A stretch of DNA of 64,000 nt. It comes from Perkinsela sp. pyNocScin1. Its lineage: Eukaryota; Euglenozoa; Kinetoplastea; Prokinetoplastida; Perkinselidae. The stretch lies in NCBI GenBank assembly GCA_964019655.1, contig CAXHTR010000008.1, forward strand, positions 682,001-746,000, read 5' to 3'. Every line of letters starts with the position of its first letter. The stretch's first letter is position 1. Shown one piece after another: positions 8,537 through 17,400 of the stretch. The position numbers and the translations under genes were made by a program. The notes under the pieces were generated by a model that was not told where the DNA came from, did not search any database, and was given only the letters and a program-made list of their open reading frames with translations.

Positions 8537-9790
8537 ATGAGAGTTAGAATGACGAAACAGCAGGTTAGCACATACGTTGATAGAGAGCTGCCAGTCATAC
8601 GAAATGATGCGATCTTACGCGCAGCGAGAGGCGAGAAGTGCTCGCGCATACCGGTCTGGCTCATGCGCCAAGCTGGTAGATATCTACCTGAATATTTGAA
8701 CTTTACAAGAGACAAAGATTTTTTCACTGTCTGCCGCAACCCTCAGTGGGCTTGCGAAGTCACTCTACAGCCGATACGAAGGTATGACTTAGATGCTGCT
8801 ATCATTTTCAGTGATATTCTTGTCCTCCCGCAGTCCCTTGGCTGGGATTTTATCATGGTTCCTCAACAAGGCCCGAAATGCACGAATCCACTTCGGTCAA
8901 TGGACCATCTCGGCTGCTTTCTGGAATCATTAACATCACATTTCGAACATGATCGTAAAGAGAAGATTCTCGAATCCTACCGACAAAAAAATAAAGACTT
9001 TATCCAGGAGATCGAAGCGAGTATCACACAAGAGCTGTGCGACAAAATTATCAAAGATTCACTCGCTTACGTTTGTGAGGCAATTCATGTGACGAGAATA
9101 GCCCTTGAAGGTAAAGTGCCTCTCATCGGATTCTGTGGTGCTCCATGGACGCTTTTCACGTACATCACTGAAGGTGGTGGATCGAAGCTCTATTCAATTG
9201 CAAAGAGATGGCTCTATGAGCACCCAGACGTCTCACATTGCATACTGCGTGTTCTGACAGGCTGTATCTCAGCTTTTCTTATTCGACAGATAGATGCTGG
9301 GGCGTCGCTCGTGCAGGTGTTTGAGTCTCATGGAGGCGAACTTCCACCAGATCTCTTCGGCACATTTTGCTCCCCATACCTTGCGCAAATCGCGCGAACA
9401 GTGAAAGCACATCGCCCGGATGCGCCAATCATGCTTTTTTGCAAAGGGACTGTCGATTATTCGCTTGGCGGCAACGGACTGTTCGATGTCCTCTCTGTTG
9501 ACTCGAGACACTCAGTTGGTGAAGCGGCGCGCCAAGCGCATGGGACTTTTACAGTGCAGGGCAATCTCGAAACAGCTGCGCTCCATTTACCAAAGAAAGA
9601 TCTCAAGCGGAAAGTGCACGAAATGATTCAATCTGTTTCGGATGAAGTTGGTCCGTATGATTGTATTCCGAAGCGCTACATTGCCAACCTTGGTCATGGA
9701 GTTACGCCTGATATTCAGCCTGAAGCAGTCGAGACATTCATTGAAAGTATTCACTCCTTTCGCAGCTCCAAGCACAAAGTAATTTCGTAG
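8537..9790 (+). CDS. UROD: Uroporphyrinogen III decarboxylase
   Basis: Fifth enzyme of haem synthesis: removes four carboxyl groups from uroporphyrinogen III to give coproporphyrinogen III. Conserved stretches are PVWLMRQAGRYLPEY (residues about 38-52, with the substrate-binding arginines), AIIFSDILVLPQSLGWD with the catalytic Asp, CGAPWTLFTYITEGGGSK (about 199-216), QVFESHGGELPPDLF and the C-terminal NLGHGVTPD. At 417 residues it is longer than the usual 350-370. An insertion of about 40 charged residues follows the Asp motif (around HFEHDRKEKILESY). No plastid or clear mitochondrial signal is visible, so cytosolic placement is likely. Trypanosomatids generally lack this step, so the gene is informative about the lineage. 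Confidence 0.93.
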   Translation: MRVRMTKQQVSTYVDRELPVIRNDAILRAARGEKCSRIPVWLMRQAGRYLPEYLNFTRDKDFFTVCRNPQWACEVTLQPIRRYDLDAAIIFSDILVLPQSLGWDFIMVPQQGPKCTNPLRSMDHLGCFLESLTSHFEHDRKEKILESYRQKNKDFIQEIEASITQELCDKIIKDSLAYVCEAIHVTRIALEGKVPLIGFCGAPWTLFTYITEGGGSKLYSIAKRWLYEHPDVSHCILRVLTGCISAFLIRQIDAGASLVQVFESHGGELPPDLFGTFCSPYLAQIARTVKAHRPDAPIMLFCKGTVDYSLGGNGLFDVLSVDSRHSVGEAARQAHGTFTVQGNLETAALHLPKKDLKRKVHEMIQSVSDEVGPYDCIPKRYIANLGHGVTPDIQPEAVETFIESIHSFRSSKHKVIS

Positions 9791-9873
9791 ATATTTACGA
9801 GCAGCTATTATTCCAGCGATCCACAGTTGTTACCAAGAACTTAGTAAATTAATCTTTTTTAAGTAAATGTAAA

Positions 9874-12264
9874 ATGATTTCTGCTGAAGTAGGTACAGAA
9901 ATTGAAACCGCTCCTTTTCCACCTGCAGGCTTGGGAGACAAAGATTTGAATGCAGATTCAACGGCTATCGGTGGCATGAGTGTCAAAAATTTAAGGACAG
10001 ATCCAACGTTTATCTGTGAGTTAGCTGACAAGAAATTAAGTACTGATTCAGCTTCCATCGAAGAGCTGCAGAGTTGCACGGTCACTTCTCCAAGGCGAAG
10101 CGAAGGCGCATGCACCACAGTCCAAGTTCCGACGAAAAAGGTCAAGAAAAGTGGTCATCGCGTCAGCAGCTGCCAATTTTGCGTTGATTTTGCATACTTG
10201 CCTTTCTGCCCTCGTACAGGTGTACCGCACAGATCAAGCAATCTGTATTACACCACCAAGCGCGCGATGCATGCGGATGTATACATCAAGGCTTCTGTCC
10301 CGCAAGAAAAGCGACAAAAGACAGAAAAGGAAAAAGTCGGAAATGTAAGTAAAAACGCCACAGATCAAACTGAGCAATCTGAAGCTTCATCGGCAGTCAA
10401 AAAGACAAACACTGACTCATCGGTGCATAAAACAACGTCTCATAGCACCCCGGGCACGCAGGCAACAAGTGCTTCAAGGCCGCTTGCTGCCTTCGGGTTC
10501 ACAATGAAAACGAAACCTGTCGTCGCGGTGCCAGCGAACCTTCAAAACTTGCTCATTCACGATTTCCAGGACAATGACGAGATGCGGCGCATGTCGACCA
10601 TTTGGTACCAGCTTCGTGAGCAGACAGATGATGCTGACGAGCCCAAGCCCGATATGGACTCCATTCTTCTGCAGATGGGGGCGGGTGAGGAGGTCATACC
10701 GCTTACGCCCAGCTCGAGCCCCGCGTTCACAGATTGTCCCCTTAGTGAGTTTATCTCTGATATACGAGTGCATACAAGTCCCGCCAATGACGATACCTTT
10801 GACAGTGAGCTTGTCTTCGCTTCCTGGGGCGGCGAGGGCTATGAGGAAGTCCAGGCGAGGCCAGCATATTATGGCACGCATAATGTGTACAAAGAGCTAT
10901 GGGGAAATCTATTTAGCATTGAAAGCCACTCGATCATTCCACAGGCACCCTATCTCGAGAACGACTATGAAAACTCTGCTGAAGAGTGGCAAAGCGAGCC
11001 GAGTGACGCTGAGTCTTGTAGCTCCGAAGGTGAGTCAGACGATGACATTGATGACGCAAACGAGTTTGATGACGTTGTCGTACCAGACGAAGATGAGTCG
11101 CCACAGGCAGAATGGCAGTACTCCGGCGTGAGCTCTGACGACTTTCAGCAAATTGTGCAGGAGAGAGAGGCATCACGCAAGCGCAACATGCAGCGAAATC
11201 TAATGCGCATATCGCGCGGTGAAATTATGCGAGCAAAGGTCATTGAGATAGCCCCGGCAGACGCAGTGAGAGGAGAATGTGTGTTGCTCTGGGATCTTTC
11301 TGAGCTGACCGTGCCGGATATCCCCGCAGAATCACATGATCCAAAGCCATTGCAGGCGAATGAAATAGCGACTGACCCAATGAAGAGCCCCAAGATTGAG
11401 CCTGTACAATCGACAAAGCGCGTGTACAATAGTGTGGATGCATTCTTTACTCAGCTTCTCGAAACGGAAATCATTGACCGCCGCAAACTCGACAAAATGC
11501 TATTCAAAAAACCAGCTTCCCCTAAAATTCAACCTGTGCAGCTGAAACCTGATGTAGCCTCGGAAATGGGTGATATGGTGGACCGGAGGCCTGTATTGGA
11601 GGGAACTGAAAGACAAACGTTTATTGACTTTGTACTCCTTCATAAGAACTCAGGGTTCAACAACCAGATTATGTGTCATGAGTTTCACAAGGAGTACCCA
11701 ACGATTGGCAGCTCTGAAGCGCTCAGTAGAACGCTCCACAAGTTAATGATGCGCAGAGATAACGAATGGCGGCTCAAGCGAAGGTTCAATCCGCAAGAAA
11801 CCAAGCCAGCGCAAAGTGATGCATCGACAATCAATGCGCAACAGCCGTCGGTGGCTCGTGATACGCACAAAACTACAGAAACAGAGGTTTCGATTTCACC
11901 TAGCCCGACAAGTGCAGAACTCGAGTCGAAGCATGCACAGGGCGCTACTTCAGCAGTCGAAGGCAGTGCGGACTACCCTCATCAAGCTCCATCGACCAGT
12001 ATTGCTACCAGTAGCACAGAGCAAAGTTATGTGACTGCGCAAGAAACTGTCAGCTGTGATCTCGACGAGAAAAGTATGAGCAAAGCAACACCAAAGAAGA
12101 GCTCTGAGCCCCAGCTAGCAGAGAAAGACGAAGGCACTCCTGTTGAAATGACAGCGAAAGAAAAGCGCAAGTCTGCGCAACCAACGAACCCTCTGACATT
12201 CTATTTCGCGCGTAAAGAGAAACCCCAAGAAAATGTCGAAACAGTGAATATAATTTCCGAGTGA
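9874..12264 (+). CDS. CAF-1 large-subunit-like protein (histone chaperone)
   Basis: 796 residues, largely disordered. The diagnostic part is the stretch ARPAYYGTH (about residue 328) followed by an acidic block (YENSAEEWQSEPSDAESC and SEGESDDDIDDANEFDD). This matches the order in CAF-1 p150: RPAYWGTW, then a D/E-rich region that binds H3-H4. Near residue 576 a helical segment of about 65 residues could be the C-terminal winged-helix region. The last residues contain NPLTFYFARK, resembling a PCNA-interaction box without the Gln. CAF-1 deposits H3-H4 behind replication forks. The N-terminal 300 residues are not recognisable, apart from a Cys-containing patch near 107-118. The assignment is inferential. 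An ATG-TAA start-stop lies at 9867, just before the true start. Confidence 0.6.
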   Translation: MISAEVGTEIETAPFPPAGLGDKDLNADSTAIGGMSVKNLRTDPTFICELADKKLSTDSASIEELQSCTVTSPRRSEGACTTVQVPTKKVKKSGHRVSSCQFCVDFAYLPFCPRTGVPHRSSNLYYTTKRAMHADVYIKASVPQEKRQKTEKEKVGNVSKNATDQTEQSEASSAVKKTNTDSSVHKTTSHSTPGTQATSASRPLAAFGFTMKTKPVVAVPANLQNLLIHDFQDNDEMRRMSTIWYQLREQTDDADEPKPDMDSILLQMGAGEEVIPLTPSSSPAFTDCPLSEFISDIRVHTSPANDDTFDSELVFASWGGEGYEEVQARPAYYGTHNVYKELWGNLFSIESHSIIPQAPYLENDYENSAEEWQSEPSDAESCSSEGESDDDIDDANEFDDVVVPDEDESPQAEWQYSGVSSDDFQQIVQEREASRKRNMQRNLMRISRGEIMRAKVIEIAPADAVRGECVLLWDLSELTVPDIPAESHDPKPLQANEIATDPMKSPKIEPVQSTKRVYNSVDAFFTQLLETEIIDRRKLDKMLFKKPASPKIQPVQLKPDVASEMGDMVDRRPVLEGTERQTFIDFVLLHKNSGFNNQIMCHEFHKEYPTIGSSEALSRTLHKLMMRRDNEWRLKRRFNPQETKPAQSDASTINAQQPSVARDTHKTTETEVSISPSPTSAELESKHAQGATSAVEGSADYPHQAPSTSIATSSTEQSYVTAQETVSCDLDEKSMSKATPKKSSEPQLAEKDEGTPVEMTAKEKRKSAQPTNPLTFYFARKEKPQENVETVNIISE

Positions 12265-12343
12265 AATGTGAGCGCTTCTCAACAAAATATAAGCTATTTC
12301 CTTTCAGTTCAAATTTTTTCTGTTTCAATTTTTTTGAATTAAA

Positions 12344-13258
12344 ATGAGCAGAGCTGCATCACAGGGAGGGTTCCCAGTATTTCAAGCGAAGATTTCTGCC
12401 TTGCAGCAAATCAAATCTGTTCTAAAATCACTGATGCTCGGCAAGCAGCACCGATGGATCACCTTCGCAATCACCAAAAACGAGCCGCTGCGTATTTCGA
12501 CAGAGTCTGATGACCTGTCCATGCAGTGCTCGGCCGAAATCCCTGAAAAATGGTTTGACGAGTATCACGTCCAAGAGAGTTTATCCCTCACAGTCGAGCT
12601 GAAAGCAGTGCTGAGTGCCCTTGCACTATGCGACAAATCTTCACGCTCGCGCGATTTTCCAGCGTACGATAGGCGTTTCTACGGAGGCCAGCCACAAATC
12701 TTGCTGAAATACGGGAATACTCAATCAAACGCTTTGACGGTAGCGAGCACGCAGGAAAAGTTGAATGTTGAAGTTGATGTCTTGCTGCGACAGGTTTCAT
12801 CTGTTCCGCTTGATCTAGGCTTTGATAGGTACAACGTTGGTGCATCACTCTCCTGCCCTTTGGCAATGTTCGGGGACATCCTTGCGACATTTTCGAGCTT
12901 TGGTTGTGAGCAGGTGTCCATCGCACGGAAGGCTGATCACTCAGAGATTATTTTTACAGGTATTGGAAGCGCACACGGTAAAATGTCCGCATGCATCGAA
13001 ATAACTGCGGAAAATCGTACCGAATTCCGCCAAGAAGAGACATTTTCTCTCGATGGTGTGCGCTTTGTGCTTTCGAGCCTGATACTTGCCCTTGGGGGAT
13101 CGAAAAGTGGGCAGTTCTCGGCGAGCGACTTGCAGGACATCCCTATTAAGATACAATGGAATGAGGCTGGAATGCGATTGCTCATCGAGTGGGAGCACGA
13201 GCTGTTCACAGGCTCTCGGGCCATCGGAAATTTTGTTCTTCTGCCCTTTGTGGTATGA
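12344..13258 (+). CDS. RAD1: RAD1-like subunit of the 9-1-1 checkpoint clamp
   Basis: 304 residues with the fold pattern of a PCNA-like sliding clamp. The N-terminal half has SMQCSAEIPEKWFDEYHVQE followed by a leucine-rich segment ending in LSALALC, which fits RAD1 (aqafi..elFqey.. then L..LLdcL.iF). The C-terminal half has short alternating strands and ends in a hydrophobic strand (FVLLPFVV), as in the second clamp domain. RAD1 forms a ring with HUS1 and RAD9 that is loaded at DNA damage. It directly follows the CAF-1-like gene, 79 bases away. HUS1 is an alternative within the same superfamily. Confidence 0.6.
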   Translation: MSRAASQGGFPVFQAKISALQQIKSVLKSLMLGKQHRWITFAITKNEPLRISTESDDLSMQCSAEIPEKWFDEYHVQESLSLTVELKAVLSALALCDKSSRSRDFPAYDRRFYGGQPQILLKYGNTQSNALTVASTQEKLNVEVDVLLRQVSSVPLDLGFDRYNVGASLSCPLAMFGDILATFSSFGCEQVSIARKADHSEIIFTGIGSAHGKMSACIEITAENRTEFRQEETFSLDGVRFVLSSLILALGGSKSGQFSASDLQDIPIKIQWNEAGMRLLIEWEHELFTGSRAIGNFVLLPFVV

Positions 13259-13353
13259 TGACCGCTCTTACTTGCTTGCACCCCTGTCTGCGCTAAATAT
13301 CTTTTTTGACGATCGAACAAAATATGTCACCTTGTATGCTGTGAGTAATTTCT

Positions 13354-14328
13354 ATGTTCTCTTTCAAGAGCCGTGCTGCAACAGGAGCTTGCATCCTCGC
13401 AGGAGGTGTAGCAACGTACTACACAGTCACCCAGCTTCTTCCGAATCGGAACCCTTCGGCAGGACGAGTAGTTCCTTTATCCGAGGCCCAAACGAGCAAA
13501 TCGATATACTCTCGATTACCCGAGAATCTTGAGCAAAATGACTCCGCTTTAGCTAAGAAATGGGCACTTTCCACGTCAGCGCTGCAAGATCTCTTGGAGC
13601 CTGACAGGAAGAATCACCCGAATGTGCTGCACCAAATGGCCACGTGTCCATTCTGCAGCAAAGTTCGAGCCTTCCTGCGTGCGTATGACATTCCGTTTGA
13701 GACAGTTGAAGTTGATCCTGTGGGTATGAAGGGCGTGAAACACAAAACATACAAGAAAGTCCCCCAGTTTCAGGTCGGTGGAAAGACAAATGATGGCCAG
13801 TTGCTCTTGGATTCATCTGAGATTGTATCTATTCTAGCGGCCCCGTTTGGGGATGAAGTGCCAAGGCCTGATGACACAGCGCACTGGCGGTCATGGGCGA
13901 ACAACGTACTTGCGCGGTACATCGCGATTGAAATTGGTACCAATTTTCGAGCATCGAGCAAGTTCATTGCTAATCATCCAGATTTAAGTGCGGGAAAGAA
14001 GCTCAAGTACCTTGCAGCAGGGGTGGTCATGTTTTTTGCGGCGCATAAAGTTGTCGCACCGAAATTGAATAAATTAGGATACGATACAACCAACACAAAG
14101 TTGGCGATGCACAGCGAGCTGCAAAAATGGGGTGATCGGCTCGATACTGAAAGTCATTGTACGCTTCACGGTGGTGATAAGCCTAGCTTAGCGGACACCG
14201 ATGTATTTGGGGTCCTATCAAGCGTTCGAGGGCATGCGATTTATAGTGACATTCTTGAATATGCTAAGGCCAATTCAGAGTCGCTCGAAAAATGGATAGG
14301 TGAAATGGAAAAACGAGTTTGCGTGTGA
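13354..14328 (+). CDS. PTGES2-like glutaredoxin/GST-fold membrane protein
   Basis: Resembles membrane-associated prostaglandin E synthase 2. Order of parts: an N-terminal hydrophobic segment (about residues 9-27) preceded by a basic start, a glutaredoxin-like domain with CPFC at residues 98-101 and KKVPQFQVGG (the cis-proline of thioredoxin folds), then a helical GST C-terminal domain with a second hydrophobic stretch (YLAAGVVMFFAAHKVV). 324 residues is slightly shorter than the human protein (377). The human enzyme binds glutathione and haem; its physiological reaction is debated, so a redox or haem-linked role is safer than prostaglandin synthesis. Likely membrane- or mitochondrion-attached. 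Confidence 0.82.
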   Translation: MFSFKSRAATGACILAGGVATYYTVTQLLPNRNPSAGRVVPLSEAQTSKSIYSRLPENLEQNDSALAKKWALSTSALQDLLEPDRKNHPNVLHQMATCPFCSKVRAFLRAYDIPFETVEVDPVGMKGVKHKTYKKVPQFQVGGKTNDGQLLLDSSEIVSILAAPFGDEVPRPDDTAHWRSWANNVLARYIAIEIGTNFRASSKFIANHPDLSAGKKLKYLAAGVVMFFAAHKVVAPKLNKLGYDTTNTKLAMHSELQKWGDRLDTESHCTLHGGDKPSLADTDVFGVLSSVRGHAIYSDILEYAKANSESLEKWIGEMEKRVCV

Positions 14329-14400
14329 ATAGATCTCATTCACTTTTTGCATCAAGAAAACCAGGTATTTCCTTTTTTGCATAATTTTCGCATAACTTTT

Positions 14401-17400
14401 ATGCTCACAAACATGCTTCTTCGCTTTCAGCGCTACGCGTATGCTCGAGGAGAGGGTCATCGAAAAGGGCCGTGCATGTTGACACCCAAGCGATGCATTA
14501 GCGCAGTGTCGGGAAGCTGCAAGCGATTTTTCGCTGGAGGATCGATCGTACCTTGGCGCAGCACGATGGCATATGCCGTCACGCGCTTTTATCACGGTGG
14601 CTACACGGAGTACGGCTCGCAGGAGGGCGCCGAGCAGGGGCAATACCCTCCTGCAGATATGCAGTACAATCAAGGCTACGGAAATGAGTACGATGCTCGC
14701 CCACAGTTTGATGACTACGGCGGATACCAAGGGGGTGGTGGCCGAGGCTACGCCCCACAGTACAACGAATTTGGAGAAATGGGCGGCGGGCGCGGAGGAC
14801 GCGGGCGAGGCCGCGGTCGCGGCAGAGGAAGGGGCCGCGGACGAGGCGGCCGAGGGCGCGGGCGGCGTGGCGGTGGTCGCATGATCGACCCGCGACCAGG
14901 TGACTGGCTCTGCCAGAACTGTGAGCTTGTCAATTTCTGCAAGAATACGGAGTGTCGCCAGTGCTTCAGCCCTGTGACCGACCAAAGCCCGCGCTGGTGC
15001 CACGAAGACGGAAGCCCGTGGCAGCCGAGGCCGGAACGCGGTGCTCTCCCAGGCGACTGGAGTTGCTTACAGTGTCAATTCCAAAACTGGATGTCGCGGG
15101 ACGCCTGCATGCGTTGTGCGGCCCCGTGGACACCCGATGCCCCAAAAGTGCAGCCGACGTTCCTCGGGAGGGGGCAGTTCATATGTGAAAACTGCAAGAC
15201 ATTCAACTACGCTGAGCATCTCATGTGTCAGCGCTGCGAAGAGCCACGACCCGAATCTGCTGGCCCGCCGATCCCGCGTCGACCGCGCGCAGGCGATTGG
15301 TACTGCGCGGATTGCAACAAGCTGAATATGATGCGAGCCATGCGGTGTGATGATTGCGGGTACCATCGCGACGATAAGTGCAGTGTCTTTGAGCCAAAGC
15401 AACCCGAAGGCTACAACGGGGACTGGATCTGCTCGCAGTGCGAGACACTCAACTTCAGGCGGCGCGAGCTCTGTATGAAGTGCAACTTCAAAGTCGACGA
15501 CACGTGCAAGGTCATCAGCGGCCTCAAACAGCCGTGCGACTGGCTCTGCGCGAGCTGCAAGTTCATTAACGCTGCAACCTCCGAGAAATGCACACACTGC
15601 GAAGCGTCCTTGACTGAAGACTGTGTCTTCTTGGTGAAGAAGCCACGGATATTTCTGTACGGCGACTGGAAGTGCAAGGGCTGCAGCGCTATGAACTATA
15701 AAACGAGTGAGGCATGCTCTTCTTGCCAAGCGGCGAAGACTGAGGACTGCGAGACTGTCGGACTGCGCCCGGGGCAGTACCTCTGCCCTGATTGCCAAAC
15801 AGTCAACTTTTCAGAGCGCTTAGACTGCTTCAAGTGCCACGCACCTCGGCCGAGCGACGTTCCAGCGCCGATAATGCGCACCCGCGGCGGAGACTGGAAG
15901 TGCCAGAAATGTGAAAAAGTTAACTCACGCGATCATCCAAATTGCAAGAGGTGCTATGCAGAGAAGGAGGCTGGCTCGGAAATTTCCCCGCTGCTTCCAC
16001 TCCCCCGAAGACCAGGCGACTGGATCTGCCCCGACTGCGACATTCACAACTTCAAGGCGCGCGAAACATGCATCAAGTGCTTCCGTAAAGTCGACGAGAC
16101 ATGCAAGCGCGTCGAAAAGGACCCAGCAGCGGCATCATCAAATTTCCAGCCCCGTTACGGGGACTGGATATGCGCCGGCTGCAGCGTCATCAACTACGCC
16201 ACCCGCCATACGTGCTTTGGCTGCGCAAGAGAAAAGGATGACAGCTGCCAAGTCGTGTCAGCCGGGAACACAAAGTGCCACCCAGCCCCGCTCGGCGCCG
16301 CAGATATGCCGGGCGACTGGATCTGCGGCACCTGCCAGTTCACAAACAGAAGAAAACGCACGCATTGCCTTTCGTGCACCCTTCCAAGACCGGATGATGC
16401 TCAGGTCATCAAGCGCCAATTTGATCGCCACGCGCTCGGTGGAGACTGGGAGTGCGCTTCGTGCAAAGCGGTAAATTTCAAAGTTTCACAGGCGTGCACA
16501 GAGTGCTCCGAGCCCATGAGCGACAAGTGCAGAGTTAAGCCCTTCGGTGAGCCGCGGGTTCCGTTCGAGTGGGCATTTCATAACGACTGGGAGTGCGAAG
16601 CGTGCCTCGAGACAAATTCGGAGAGGCGAAAAGTCTGTATTCGATGTAACGCAGAGCGGCAGGAAGGGGCGCGCGTTTCGACGAGCACCCGCATCCACCG
16701 CCCGCGGTCGCTATCCAAGGACAATGGCGAGTCTGGTGACTGGATCTGCGAAAGGTGCGACCTTGTCAACTTTTCGTCTCGGACCGCGTGCTTGAAGTGT
16801 GAAGCTCCAAAGTCAGAGAAAAGCATTGTGATATACCCAACAGATCTCAAGAACGCCCGGCCAGGGGACTGGCAGTGCTCCGCATGCCAGCGCATCAACC
16901 TTCGGTTCAACAATGAGTGCCATGAGTGCCAAAAGACGCGAGACGCGACGTGCAAGCGCCGCGAGTACAATTTTTCGACGCTATTCCAACTAGGCGACTG
17001 GTCTTGCGCGCACTGCAAGGCACTCAACTTCAACGAGTCAAAGGCCTGCGCCCAGTGCAAAAAGGGTCGTGACGAAAACGCTAAGCCATTTTATGGAGAG
17101 GCTCGGCAGTTCCGGTCTATCAGAGCAGAGGAAAGTGCCACAGAAGGGGCGACCAAGCCGGCGTTGACATGGGTGAACTGCGGGTACGGCGACTGGCGGT
17201 GCGTGGCATGTGACGCGATCAACGCACTGAACAGTGCAACGTGTGATAGCTGCAAGGCAGAGAAAACCGAAGAGTGTCAGATCGCGGAAGTGCACGTACT
17301 CTCTGGCGACTGGCGGTGTGGGGGCTGCAAATACATTAACTATCGGAGCGCGAAGAGTTGTGCATCATGCAAGGCCGAACGATCAGACATAGCCAACGAG

